In this document: positions 20,301 to 27,268 of the stretch, in pieces
Layout: each line of letters starts with the position of its first letter
How positions within the stretch are numbered: position 1 is the first letter of the stretch
Assembly (NCBI GenBank): GCA_014193115.1
Contig: BJHQ01000003.1
Location: 66,768 to 130,767 of the forward strand
Reading direction: 5' to 3'
DNA: 64,000 nt
DNA from: Planctomycetota bacterium
GTDB taxonomy: Bacteria > Planctomycetota > UBA11346
Notes under the pieces: generated by a model
Databases searched by the model: none
What the model saw: only the letters and a program-made list of their open reading frames with translations
Told to the model about the DNA's origin: nothing
Position numbers and translations under genes: made by a program

Positions 20301-22875
20301 GGCGACCTACACCGTCAAGTCGACCACCGGCCAGCTGGTCACCCTCAAGGCCCTGGAGACCGACGATCACAGCGGCGTGTTCATCGGCACCATCTTCACG
20401 GCTGCCGGAACCCTGCCCAAAGACGCCCAGCCGGGAACCATCGCGGTCACTACCGGTGATGATATCACGTTCACGTATCGTGATATCGAAAACACGGACA
20501 TGGGCATCCCGTGGGAGCGCACCGCGGTGATCCAGCAGACCTTCTTCGAGAAGCCGATTCTGCGGGTGATGCCGGTCGCTTCCGGCCCCGATGCCACCTC
20601 CACCGGACCTAAGGCCAAGCAGGCTGGCGGTAAAGGCGGGGTGTCCGCCGCCGTTGCCGCCGGCATGGAAGAAAGCTGGCCGGCAGACAAACTGCTGACC
20701 GGCGAGTGGGTCAAGAAGCCCGATTACACCAAGCCGGTGAGTGTGGTTCTCGGCGTGCCGCTGGTGGTCGAGGTCACCCATCCGTTCATCGCCAAATCGT
20801 CCCAGAGCTTTGTGGAAATCTACGCTCAGACCTCGTCTGGTCGGGAAAAACTCCATCCGAAGGCTCCGGCAGCGGGCGCTGCGCCTGCTGAAGGCGCTCC
20901 TGGCGCGGCCGCTCCAGCCGACGCTGCGCCGGGTGCCGCTGCTCCAGCGAACAAGGCGGCCCCTGCCGCAGGCGCAGTGGCGAGCAAACCGGCAGCTGCA
21001 CCCGCAGCCGCCGGCGCCACAGGGAAACCCGGCGAGGCAGGCAAACCTGCCGAGGGTGATGCGCCCTTCGACACGGCCGTGCCCGGCACCATCCGGTTGC
21101 TTGCACGGCTTGGCGCTGCCGGTGCAGGCGGCGCGTTGCCAGTCGGCTACACGTCGTTCAAGGCCGGTTCTGATCCGCTGGCCCTGGATGCGATCGAGGA
21201 TGGCCGGTTCAGCATCGCCATCCCGACCCGCCTCGGACCGGTCCCGGTGAAGACCTTCGCCAGCCCGGAATACCTGGCGAATGCACCGGCCAAGCCGGAT
21301 GAAGATGCCAGCTTCCTGGCGGTCCACCCCCAGGACACGGTCTACATCGCGGCCAAGGTGACCACCAAGGACGGCAAGGAGGAATGGATCCAGCAGGCCG
21401 CAACCTTCACCGGCGACGCCTGGTTCGATGCCACCGAGCGCCGATACAGCCAGCCCCTGGAAGCCCTGTATGTGGGCGAGACCGTGTACCTGCGCACGAT
21501 CGATCTGATGCGCGATACCGGTCCGGAAAAAGATACGGTGGAACTGGTCGCGACCACGCCTACCGGGACGCCGATCAAGCTCACCCTGACCGAGACCCTG
21601 GCCCATTCCGGCATCTTCAAGGGCCTGGCCAGGATCACCTTCGCCGGTGAGTCGGAAGGTCTCCCGCTCAACGCCCTGCCCGCCATGTATGGCGACACCA
21701 TCACGTTCACCTATCAGCCTGCGGCTGGCGCCGGCCAGTCGACTCCGCCGGCGCTCACCCGCCAGGTGCTGGTCCACAAGGGCAGCGATGGTTCAGTGCT
21801 GCCGTTCACCAAGCGCTTCGCCGATCCCGACATCGCGGTGAAGACCCAGTTCGCGGTGGCCGAAGCCTATTTCGAGCTGGCCAAGAAGCACCGCGGCCAG
21901 GCCAAGGACGTGGTCGAGACCCAGCCAGAGCAGTCGGCCAAATTGGCCAATCTGGTACAGCGCGAGATTTCCCAAGGTAAGAAACTGCTCGATGAAGTCG
22001 TGCGCGATTATCCCGATGCCGAGATCCGCGCCCAGGCCGACTACCTGCGCGGCAACTTGGAATTGGAATATGCCGATGGCGTCGGCGGCATCCAGACCGC
22101 GAAAAACCAGCCGCCAGTGGATCCGGCCCAGCTCGATGAAATGAAGCGGAAGCACTATTCGGCCGCGCTGAAATTGTTCAGCGACATCGTCTCCGGGTTC
22201 TCGGACAGCGAGTTCGCACCCAAGGCCCAGTTCAAGAAGGGCCTGGTCTATGAGAAGCTGGGCGAGCTCGACCAGTCCTGCGAAGAATACGTCAAGCTGT
22301 CGTACCGCTTCCCCGATCACGAACTGGTGGCCGAGACCATCGCCCGCCTCGGGAAATACTTCCTGCAAAAGGGCAAGGCTTCGGAAAAGGCAGCCGAGGA
22401 GGTCAAGGACGACAAGCTCAAGGCCGAGAAGCTGCGGATGGACGCCCGCGGTACCTACAGCATCGGCGGCGAGGTCTTCGGACGGCTGAAGGCCAAATTC
22501 CCCAGCCACGAGCTGGCCCCCAAGACCATGGTGCTGTCGGGCATGTGCTACATGCGGGCCCAGGATTGGGATCTGGCGATCGCAGCCCTCGATCAGGTCA
22601 TCAATGACAAGACGATCGAAGACAAAGAGCTGATCGCGGAAGCGATGTACTGGGCAGGCGACACCTACCTGCAGGTCTCCAAGGTGGGAGTCAAAAAGAA
22701 TCCCCTGCCTGGCTCCAAGAAATCAGCGATCAAGCCAGACGAGGCAGCGGCCAATGCCTACCGGATGTTCAAGAATTTGACCTGGAATCACCCGGATGGC
22801 GTCTGGGCGAAGTACGCCCGCGGCCGTCTGGCCCAGGACGACACGCTGATCAAGGCGGCCATGACCGAGAAATGA
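14359..22875 (+). CDS. Giant exported TPR / beta-module protein (2838 residues)
   Basis: Signal peptide MTIRLSPRLLALALALPMAGTAMSA, then a 60-residue Ala/Pro/Lys linker. Residues about 80-1300 are helical repeats of TPR/SEL type (for example RPDKYTQAEAYYRTAQLRFD near 1240). From about 1310 to 2455 come beta modules with a recurrent pattern G(D/N)xVxLRxxDxD...KDTVxVxV...LTE...HSG(V/I)FxG, clearest at about 1467-1535, 1957-2040 and 2360-2455. A low-complexity Ala/Pro/Gly linker lies near 2165-2240. Residues about 2490-2838 are again TPRs (YSAALKLFSDIVSGFSDSEF). No membrane anchor beyond the signal peptide. Such length suggests a periplasm-spanning or surface structural component of the TolQ/ExbD block downstream. 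Function unknown. Confidence 0.85.
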   Translation: MTIRLSPRLLALALALPMAGTAMSAESADNAKPKQQPPKATGQAKPAAGATPTTPAKTTPAATPADAKAEPETEFDLLVKKIQNDPATSEADVAKALQLAQDEGRPVAANIALKQWLARNSKASPAVLLAAADVAFLAGEYDVASTRYRAVVLAGGAGDRAAAVGDRAIALSLEQTGAEDEAYKFFAETVSKGLPRPGAGRWDLWFVETSIKRNDPVSAITFLTAALDGKRPEQERAFLWDAADLLLESVRGANRTQNNPTEIINALPGLIGKFAANPARQSRYGFYAACLAYFAQTPAKDGTRETSSVLAAARSYVKAASNAEAVRDIAQGLWGGGGVDGKRWNEDGDAKRALLAGAIDALPETERALLFSVWRVGRGSIIEALGQPADWLRTGAKDYRFYQSPVSGDPAIADIAAAAVQVGSATGALPAVVRALANGKDLAGAATWLVEKESWHLSPDFILPAIGTAQAALTKGGKGPDLNAALAKVDLAASPLGHLDPQLARTWVQAVLVADLPNAGTRIAGAQWWPYAKKERLSLFRDMAEQAKRSVEEAKRNKKPVDAAAQAAADSCERLASGDVDVAKAPNPTAKAYAEMLTAKDPAAITAAGKALAALVAGYDTKSIPAGKALTRVLVQHVLPDADPIDLHLSVLGDILAKAKAGSLTDAQSAALDDFLAARARSEWPSGSRGKDQEKVKSFNKLLQGVMTTQIAAGTGVDPTLFRRFLETRRGRDWSDAELGNEFMSEVLTKDALKPQAITFDPRVASSAVMGMWLVKREFPKLADKWPVERAFDAKISAETAERGWLDPAAIDLGRDEKKIVAAAAAKLVGSAAGTPRGHDRVRDGAKRSELLVAAGKYDPTNRAYTAEEWSAVIKLAMTAEPAARDAMISEAAKSAGKRFDELALGLSTLGQATSLKDSKVRAEWLAELKRLSDRLAGLPIRSGLPSLRVFDGVDGASLSADDLTLLVNLIDGRAPARWDGGRGPASVVKPLVDGLAAAKRTTDLFRISGQVWRIAADTGDRGLARYLADKAKEFLADGTAAGANLAMAYGNIGTQQNKKAGGDDGVQRDLVAVAAKAAARVTGASIGVAKTDPRYELFVAQAEYTGGRFESAWENYLTKKDLAAGAIDALQPEFILWLITRHTINTEFKDATNLAQRMEIWSEKQTDLEPELRARQRYVRALIAFHEKSYPLARAQFSALAEAQEFANTRTHIDAELMIADVERLTKNYDAANTLLLKLTRRPDKYTQAEAYYRTAQLRFDQNDNDGAKEAIKETITRDPNHQEAILLAGKLGLRTKDFETTTELELGGNEKRRIVQPGRPLRVRVKDSNLTLVGGSQSVEMRVWTDSGDEEDLILVPFADKRDHFTQKIDVVLAGTVKGDGTLQVLGGDKVHVAYSPKFLARNNVKDGGEPSTMEVITDAALLASSGTIKTQEELDAERKEAELKKALGVKDDSPTEGVALSQTRPSSQVRPGNVINLRVTDLDRSTTSGKDTVMVSVKAKSGDVIEQFPLTESKEFTGVFEGSVRTVPSPPVVFASDSAPGSDPNYITSPTDQPAWKGDPNATKIKTLTVDLNDNVPMGTLSVLTKEPGRKLKDVIVQTSFNGKDFSTVGRWPKQVKPWDGGLSVRVAAATAQSTGGGKGQVNLSAVNDWFAFGHQLAGVNTYDVTPKSATLSIRADELAPTQAKAGKEEPAVPGVAKGGTKAGEVVIHARACFTMTERATRVFRLITKEPLPTTASAVILVDGVGPRVAKLPKAGEAAEPPEIIARYGKGVHRVDVVITCAAGDKVDFDVEMTNDETAGVISPDVVSLAKNPEIAAAVKRDPVAFTETADGLDLAFGGQNARQVRMILADYSGDAPAITKLNLSDAKGTKILPTKEDFQSLRRNQQLELLPGDTIDIGYADRTLPVSTDGEKIYEAKMQATFANADISAAFVQYDKAKAEGAAAEPTYIAMRRFDPGDTVKVFIRDPDLDTTENKDSATYTVKSTTGQLVTLKALETDDHSGVFIGTIFTAAGTLPKDAQPGTIAVTTGDDITFTYRDIENTDMGIPWERTAVIQQTFFEKPILRVMPVASGPDATSTGPKAKQAGGKGGVSAAVAAGMEESWPADKLLTGEWVKKPDYTKPVSVVLGVPLVVEVTHPFIAKSSQSFVEIYAQTSSGREKLHPKAPAAGAAPAEGAPGAAAPADAAPGAAAPANKAAPAAGAVASKPAAAPAAAGATGKPGEAGKPAEGDAPFDTAVPGTIRLLARLGAAGAGGALPVGYTSFKAGSDPLALDAIEDGRFSIAIPTRLGPVPVKTFASPEYLANAPAKPDEDASFLAVHPQDTVYIAAKVTTKDGKEEWIQQAATFTGDAWFDATERRYSQPLEALYVGETVYLRTIDLMRDTGPEKDTVELVATTPTGTPIKLTLTETLAHSGIFKGLARITFAGESEGLPLNALPAMYGDTITFTYQPAAGAGQSTPPALTRQVLVHKGSDGSVLPFTKRFADPDIAVKTQFAVAEAYFELAKKHRGQAKDVVETQPEQSAKLANLVQREISQGKKLLDEVVRDYPDAEIRAQADYLRGNLELEYADGVGGIQTAKNQPPVDPAQLDEMKRKHYSAALKLFSDIVSGFSDSEFAPKAQFKKGLVYEKLGELDQSCEEYVKLSYRFPDHELVAETIARLGKYFLQKGKASEKAAEEVKDDKLKAEKLRMDARGTYSIGGEVFGRLKAKFPSHELAPKTMVLSGMCYMRAQDWDLAIAALDQVINDKTIEDKELIAEAMYWAGDTYLQVSKVGVKKNPLPGSKKSAIKPDEAAANAYRMFKNLTWNHPDGVWAKYARGRLAQDDTLIKAAMTEK

Positions 22876-22883
22876 TGGTGCGG

Positions 22884-22914
22884 CTCCAGGGAGGGGCTCT
22901 GCCCTTCCCTGGAG
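22884..22914 (+). terminator. Strong hairpin after the giant TPR gene
   Basis: Arms CTCCAGGGA and TCCCTGGAG enclose GGGGCTCTGCCCT, which itself pairs GGG with CCC, giving a near-continuous stem starting 9 nt after the stop codon. No U-tract follows, so it may be an attenuator or mRNA-stabilising stem rather than a full intrinsic terminator. Confidence 0.45.
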
Positions 22915-23021
22915 CAGTCCCTGACTTGCGTATAGGTCGGAAGTGCGATGTTCGCGACCGGCAGTTTTCCGTCCCCAATCCACCCTTCGATCCGGACCAA
23001 CCGGACCATGGCGGTCAAGAG

Positions 23022-23477
23022 ATGATCGAACTCGCAGATCGCGACCTTCCGGCCATCCAGCCGGTACCGTTGGCACCTGAGGTGCTGGCGTCCCGGTTGC
23101 GCCGTGATCCGGCAAGCGCTGCGATGATCGAGGTCAACCGCGTCCTGGCCGGCCGCGAGGTCCTGCTCCATGAGCCGACCCGCAGTCGGATCGACGTCGG
23201 AGCCTGGTGGTGGAGTCCGCGCATCCACTTGTTGATCACCCGCGAATCCGTGATCCGGATCGCCTGGCTCGATTGGACGGGCGATCTGCGCTTCGCGTCG
23301 GACGAACGCCCCGTGAACGACTTGGGTGGCGCGGCGTACAACCACGCGACCGGAGCCCTCGCGCTCGGCAAAGTAGGCCCGCTGGGCCGGGTGGTGGTAC
23401 TCATGCCATTGACCGTCCAGATGCATCCGATTGCCGCCCGCCGCGTCACCGCTCTTCTGTCTGCCCTCACCGCATAA
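23022..23477 (+). CDS. Small conserved-looking cytoplasmic protein of unknown function
   Basis: 151 residues from ATG at 23022 (MIELADRDLPAIQP), preceded by a weak purine stretch (AAGAG). An upstream in-frame ATG at 22872 would run through the hairpin and is rejected. No signal peptide or membrane segment. The sequence alternates beta strands (HLLITRESVIRIAWLDW, RVVVLMPLTVQMHP) with a C-terminal helix, compatible with a PH-like barrel; this is a guess. It lies 33 nt upstream of the TolQ/ExbB gene, so a role with that complex is likely. Confidence 0.7.
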   Translation: MIELADRDLPAIQPVPLAPEVLASRLRRDPASAAMIEVNRVLAGREVLLHEPTRSRIDVGAWWWSPRIHLLITRESVIRIAWLDWTGDLRFASDERPVNDLGGAAYNHATGALALGKVGPLGRVVVLMPLTVQMHPIAARRVTALLSALTA

Positions 23478-23510
23478 TCCCGTCACCGCTCAACCGCAGG
23501 AATCCGCGCG

Positions 23511-24161
23511 ATGCTCGAACATCTCATCAAGGGAGAAGAAGTCACCATGCCGCTCATGGTGATGTCGCTCATCGCCTGGGGCGTGGTCATCGAGCGTGGC
23601 TATTCCTTCTGGAAGCACAGCAAGATCGACTTGAAGGCCCTGCGCGCCGAGGTCGTCGATCTGGTTCAGCAGAACCGCATCCTGAACGCCGCCCAGGTCT
23701 GCGCCGCCACCCCCAGCCCAGTGGCGGCGGTGATGCTGGCCGGCTTGCAGGCCTATGATCGCTACCGCGATCCCAAGACCAACGCTCCCCACATGAATAT
23801 GGTCCAGAAGGCCATGGACGACATGTCGGTGCAGGCCGTGGGCGCGCTGGAACGGCGGTTCAACATCTTGACCACGGTCGGCAACTCCGGCCCCTTGCTC
23901 GGGATGCTCGGAACCGTCATCGGTATGATCAAGTCGTTCTCGGGCTTGGCAGACGCGAGCGGCGGTGTCGAAACCGGCCAGGTCGCTGCTGGTATCTCGA
24001 TCGCGCTGATCTGCACCGCGACCGGTCTGATCGTCGCCCTGTGCGCAGTCATCCCCTACAACTACTTCGGCGGCAAGGCCGACGAGGTCGGCCTCCAGGT
24101 CGAAGAGGCCAAGTCCGAATTGTTCGAAATCCTCGCCGAGCAGGAACAGGCCCGCGGTTGA
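23511..24161 (+). CDS. TolQ/ExbB/MotA-family proton-channel protein
   Basis: 216 residues with the family's three-helix layout: TM1 about 13-32 (MPLMVMSLIAWGVVIERGYS), TM2 in the signature region FNILTTVGNSGPLLGMLGTV (about 118-137), and TM3 about 160-188 (ISIALICTATGLIVALCAV). It forms, with ExbD/TolR partners, a pentamer-dimer motor that uses the proton motive force to work on periplasmic partners. Two ExbD-like genes follow immediately (15-nt gap, then overlap), confirming the assignment. The surrounding genes are not the classic tolB/pal or TonB-receptor sets, so the driven load is probably the TPR/DUF4159 apparatus. Confidence 0.9.
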   Translation: MLEHLIKGEEVTMPLMVMSLIAWGVVIERGYSFWKHSKIDLKALRAEVVDLVQQNRILNAAQVCAATPSPVAAVMLAGLQAYDRYRDPKTNAPHMNMVQKAMDDMSVQAVGALERRFNILTTVGNSGPLLGMLGTVIGMIKSFSGLADASGGVETGQVAAGISIALICTATGLIVALCAVIPYNYFGGKADEVGLQVEEAKSELFEILAEQEQARG

Positions 24162-24176
24162 CGCGGAGACGCTCCC

Positions 24177-24647
24177 ATGGCTCTACGCGGCACCGGCGCA
24201 AAGAAGCACCGCAAGGACATGGCGGAGCTCATCCCCACGGCCTGGTTCGTCGATTTGGCGAACTTGCTGATCTTTTATTTCCTGGCCACCACCAGCCTGC
24301 AAAAGATCTATGGTTTCCAGAGCGACCTGCCAGGCGCGGAACGGACTGGCGCGGCCAAGGAGCAGCCCAAGGTCCCAACCTTGCGATTGCAGGATGTGCG
24401 GATGTTCTTCAATGAACAGGAAGTCGACACCGACCAGCTGTCAGCTCGACTGGCTGAGCTCGGGCTGTCTGGAAAGACCGGCGAAGGGAAAGTCGTGATG
24501 CTCGAAACCGGCGGGTCGGTCGGCTACCAGCGCTACTACCAGTCGATGGCGGCGATCACCGCCGCCGGCGGTACGGTTGGTCTGATCATCGATGATAATG
24601 CCGGCAAAGAAGGCGGAGACGGCAAGAAGGACGGTTCATCCAAATGA
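24177..24647 (+). CDS. ExbD/TolR-family protein 1
   Basis: 156 residues with a short basic N-terminus and one transmembrane helix (IPTAWFVDLANLLIFYFLAT, about 19-38). It carries the membrane Asp of the ExbD/TolR family at the start of the helix, the residue that couples proton flow to motion. The periplasmic domain ends in a Gly/Lys/Asp/Ser-rich tail. Divergent from textbook ExbD sequences but in the expected place directly after the ExbB-like gene. Its last codons overlap the start of the second ExbD-like gene. Confidence 0.85.
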   Translation: MALRGTGAKKHRKDMAELIPTAWFVDLANLLIFYFLATTSLQKIYGFQSDLPGAERTGAAKEQPKVPTLRLQDVRMFFNEQEVDTDQLSARLAELGLSGKTGEGKVVMLETGGSVGYQRYYQSMAAITAAGGTVGLIIDDNAGKEGGDGKKDGSSK

Positions 24648-25072
24648 TGAAGCCGCGCCGCAAACCTCGTCCCCACGTCGAAATCCCCACCGCGTCGATG
24701 GGCGACGTCGCCTTCAATCTGATCAGCTTCTTTCTGGTCTGCTCGACCGCGGCGGTGGCCTCTGGCGCCAAGGTCGACCTGCCCAAATCGAAGGACATCA
24801 AGAACCTCGGCAAACCGCCAGGAATTGTGCTCAGCCTCGACAGCAGCGGAAAGATCATGCTGCAAGGCACCGAGATCGGCTTGTCCGATCTGGAACTGCG
24901 CCTGACCAGCTTGATCGAGGCGGCGAAATCCCCGAAAGGGAAGCAGGTGTTGATCAAGTGCGACCAGGTCCTGGATCGCAAGAAGTTCGAACCGGTGATC
25001 GAAGTGCTCGCAAAATGCGGCGCGATCCTGGTGTTGAGTGGCGAGACGCCCCGGAAATCAGGAGCCCCTTGA
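24644..25072 (+). CDS. ExbD/TolR-family protein 2
   Basis: 142 residues; begins at ATGATG (24644 or 24647), overlapping the preceding stop (ATGA), so translational coupling is likely. Basic N-terminus (MMKPRRKPRPHVEIPTASMG), then one helix starting with the conserved Asp (GDVAFNLISFFLVCSTAAVA). The periplasmic part follows the ExbD pattern, with VLSLDSSGKIMLQGTEIGLS and a final VLIKCDQVLDRKKFEPVIEV. Two different ExbD proteins with one ExbB-like protein recall the AglRQS arrangement of Myxococcus motility motors. Confidence 0.87.
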   Translation: MMKPRRKPRPHVEIPTASMGDVAFNLISFFLVCSTAAVASGAKVDLPKSKDIKNLGKPPGIVLSLDSSGKIMLQGTEIGLSDLELRLTSLIEAAKSPKGKQVLIKCDQVLDRKKFEPVIEVLAKCGAILVLSGETPRKSGAP

Positions 25073-25073
25073 G

Positions 25074-25622
25074 ATGAATCCCAACGACGTCCATGCCCTC
25101 GGCGGACCTGCCGGACCTCCTGGTGAACGCCGGGTCAGCGAGGAGGACAGCGCCGAGCTGCAGGATCTCCAGCCCGAACAGGTGCTGAAGAACTTCTCGA
25201 AGTTCCCCATCATCCTGTTCTTCGTCGTCTCCTTGTCGCTGCACGTCGTGGTGATCGGCGGAACTTCGACCCGGTTCATCTGGGACAAGTACGTCGATCC
25301 GACCGGCGCCAAGCTGCGTGAAGAGGCCAAGAAGAAGGCCAAGGAAGATGCCGAGCGCGCCGTGCTTGAGGCCGAGAAGAAGGCCAAGGAAGCGGAGCGG
25401 AAGTCGAAGGACGCCGCCAAGCCGGGCGACCCGGCCAAGCCGGGCGAGGCCAAGCCAGGTGACCCGGCCAAGCCAGGCGAGGCCAAGCCAGTCGATCCTT
25501 CCGATCCCGAGGGCCTGAAGCAAAAAGCCATCGACAAGCTCAATAATGACAAAGCCAAGCCCGAGGACATCCCCAAGGCGCCTGCCGACAATCTGCTCAA
25601 AGACATCGACAACCTGAAATAA
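25074..25622 (+). CDS. TonB/TolA-like single-span linker protein
   Basis: 182 residues from ATG at 25074, just after the ExbD-2 stop. An acidic cytoplasmic N-terminus is followed by one membrane helix (FPIILFFVVSLSLHVVVIGG, about 45-64). Next comes a charged helical segment rich in Lys/Ala/Glu (EEAKKKAKEDAERAVLEAEK) and a Pro-rich stretch with repeats of PGDPAKPGEAK. The layout is that of TonB or TolA, with a shared His in the membrane helix, but there is no recognisable C-terminal TonB or TolA domain: the protein ends in a short helical tail. It probably transmits motion from the ExbB/ExbD motor through the periplasm. Confidence 0.78.
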   Translation: MNPNDVHALGGPAGPPGERRVSEEDSAELQDLQPEQVLKNFSKFPIILFFVVSLSLHVVVIGGTSTRFIWDKYVDPTGAKLREEAKKKAKEDAERAVLEAEKKAKEAERKSKDAAKPGDPAKPGEAKPGDPAKPGEAKPVDPSDPEGLKQKAIDKLNNDKAKPEDIPKAPADNLLKDIDNLK

Positions 25623-25628
25623 CCCGCC

Positions 25629-27230
25629 GTGTTCCAGCTCCCCCAACGCTATCTGCCGATCCTGCTCGGCTGGCCGCTCGCCGTCCTCGGCGCCTGGATG
25701 CTCGCCCGCAGCGTGCTGGTGCCTGGGGATTGGGCGGTGCTCAATTCCCAGGGAGCGTTGTGGGAAGTCGCCTTCAACGACACCAATATCGGCGTGATGG
25801 TGGTACTGCTGTACTTGCTGGGCATGATCTCCGGAGCGATCATGGTGGCTGCGGGATCGCTGTCCGTGTTGCGGCATCCTCTGGCGCCACGGGCCACTGC
25901 GTGGGCGATCTGGTCAGGATATGCAGCGCTGTCGCTCTATTTGCTGATCCTGCTGTCGGTGACGACGGTTATCGAGGAATCCAAACTGCTGCCGAGCTAT
26001 GATGTACTGGCTCGGTTCTATATGCGGGTCGATCATGGATGGTGGCCGCTGGTCATCGCCACCGGCCTTGGCTTCCTCCATCTCCAGTGGAGCCGGCGGA
26101 CCGTGCTCGATCTGTTCCGGCCGATGCCGCCGGGCGCGACGCTGGGCGACCGGGTGGTCGAGAACTTGCGCAGCCACGGCGACGACCCCGATATGCGCCG
26201 CAGTTTTTACGGCAGTATTTTCGTCCACCTGTGGGTCCTGATCATCTTCCCCTGGCTGATGTCGCTCCAAGGCTGCGTCGAGAACGTCAAGATGCCGCGA
26301 GGCCGCGGCGAGGCCACCACCATCGTCCAGATGGAGATCAAGAAACAGCAGAAAAAGAAGGAGAAGCAGAAGAAGTACGTCGTGGCAAAGGATGCTCCGA
26401 TCATCTTCGATCTGCCGACCCTCGAAGACTCCAAGGTCGAGGAACTGGTCGATGCGAGCAGTCAGGCGATCTATCAGCCTGGCATCAAAGGTGGCGCCAA
26501 GAAGGGCGCCAAGAAAGGCAAGACCGGCAAGCGCGGTTCCGGCGGTCCCGGTGAGGGCGGTTGGCCCAACGGCTTCCCTGACGGCCAGTTCGAATTCTAT
26601 CGGGTCCAGTACAATGGCGCTGATTGGGATGACGGCATGTCGGCCCAACGCGGCAATGCCGATGTGAACTTCCTGAATTACATGAAGGAACGGGTGCCCT
26701 TCCCAGTGGCCAAGGTCGGCAAATCGACCCACATGGGCCAGCTCACCGCCTATCGCAAGGGCATGGCGCCGCCTTTCGTCTTCATGACCGGAGCGAGCGG
26801 GATCAACGTCAGCGCCGCCGAAGTCAAAGCGATGCGCGAATACCTGCTTGGCGGCGGCATGCTGGTCGCGGACTGCGGCGGTGCCGCCTGGGCCCGGTCC
26901 TTCCAATCGTTCATCCAGCGCGTCTTCCCCGATTACGCCTATGTGACGATCAGTAAGGACGATCCGTTGTTCCAGGATCCCAATGGCCTGGGCGAGGAAG
27001 GCCCAGCCCCGCTGTGGCGCCATGGCGGCACGGATTTCAAAGGCGTGAAGGCGAAGAACGGCCGGTGGATGGTGTTCTTCCATCCTGGCGACATGAATGA
27101 TGCCTGGAAAGATGGCCACAACGGCACGGCGGAACATCTGTGGGAAAATGCCTTCATGGTCGGTGACAATGTCACCTATTACGCCGTGACCCATTATCTT
27201 GAAGAGACGGCCAAGGATCAGAAGCGATGA
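25629..27230 (+). CDS. Membrane protein with periplasmic DUF4159 domain, copy 1
   Basis: 533 residues; GTG start at 25629, supported by alignment with the next gene (VFQLPQRYLP versus MLQLPRRYLP). Four helices lie in the first 155 residues, and a fifth (SIFVHLWVLIIFPWLMSL) near 197-215. A Lys/Gln-rich basic patch and a Gly/Lys linker follow. Residues about 315-525 are DUF4159 (FEFYRVQYNGADWDDG, then PPFVFMTGASGINVSAAE, LLGGGMLVADCGGAAW, FFHPGDMNDAWKDGHNG). DUF4159 has a glutamine-amidotransferase/ThuA-like look but no assigned enzyme activity. It is adjacent to a close tandem paralogue, and the stop is followed by a 38-nt gap. Confidence 0.85.
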   Translation: MFQLPQRYLPILLGWPLAVLGAWMLARSVLVPGDWAVLNSQGALWEVAFNDTNIGVMVVLLYLLGMISGAIMVAAGSLSVLRHPLAPRATAWAIWSGYAALSLYLLILLSVTTVIEESKLLPSYDVLARFYMRVDHGWWPLVIATGLGFLHLQWSRRTVLDLFRPMPPGATLGDRVVENLRSHGDDPDMRRSFYGSIFVHLWVLIIFPWLMSLQGCVENVKMPRGRGEATTIVQMEIKKQQKKKEKQKKYVVAKDAPIIFDLPTLEDSKVEELVDASSQAIYQPGIKGGAKKGAKKGKTGKRGSGGPGEGGWPNGFPDGQFEFYRVQYNGADWDDGMSAQRGNADVNFLNYMKERVPFPVAKVGKSTHMGQLTAYRKGMAPPFVFMTGASGINVSAAEVKAMREYLLGGGMLVADCGGAAWARSFQSFIQRVFPDYAYVTISKDDPLFQDPNGLGEEGPAPLWRHGGTDFKGVKAKNGRWMVFFHPGDMNDAWKDGHNGTAEHLWENAFMVGDNVTYYAVTHYLEETAKDQKR

Positions 27231-27268
27231 CCCCCGCGACCGCGGTCGCCCAGGACTGAAGGGTTCCC

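Noticed and set aside
20089..21777. 562-codon minus-strand frame within the giant TPR gene
   Set aside because: Shadow frame; the plus strand carries the repeated modules.
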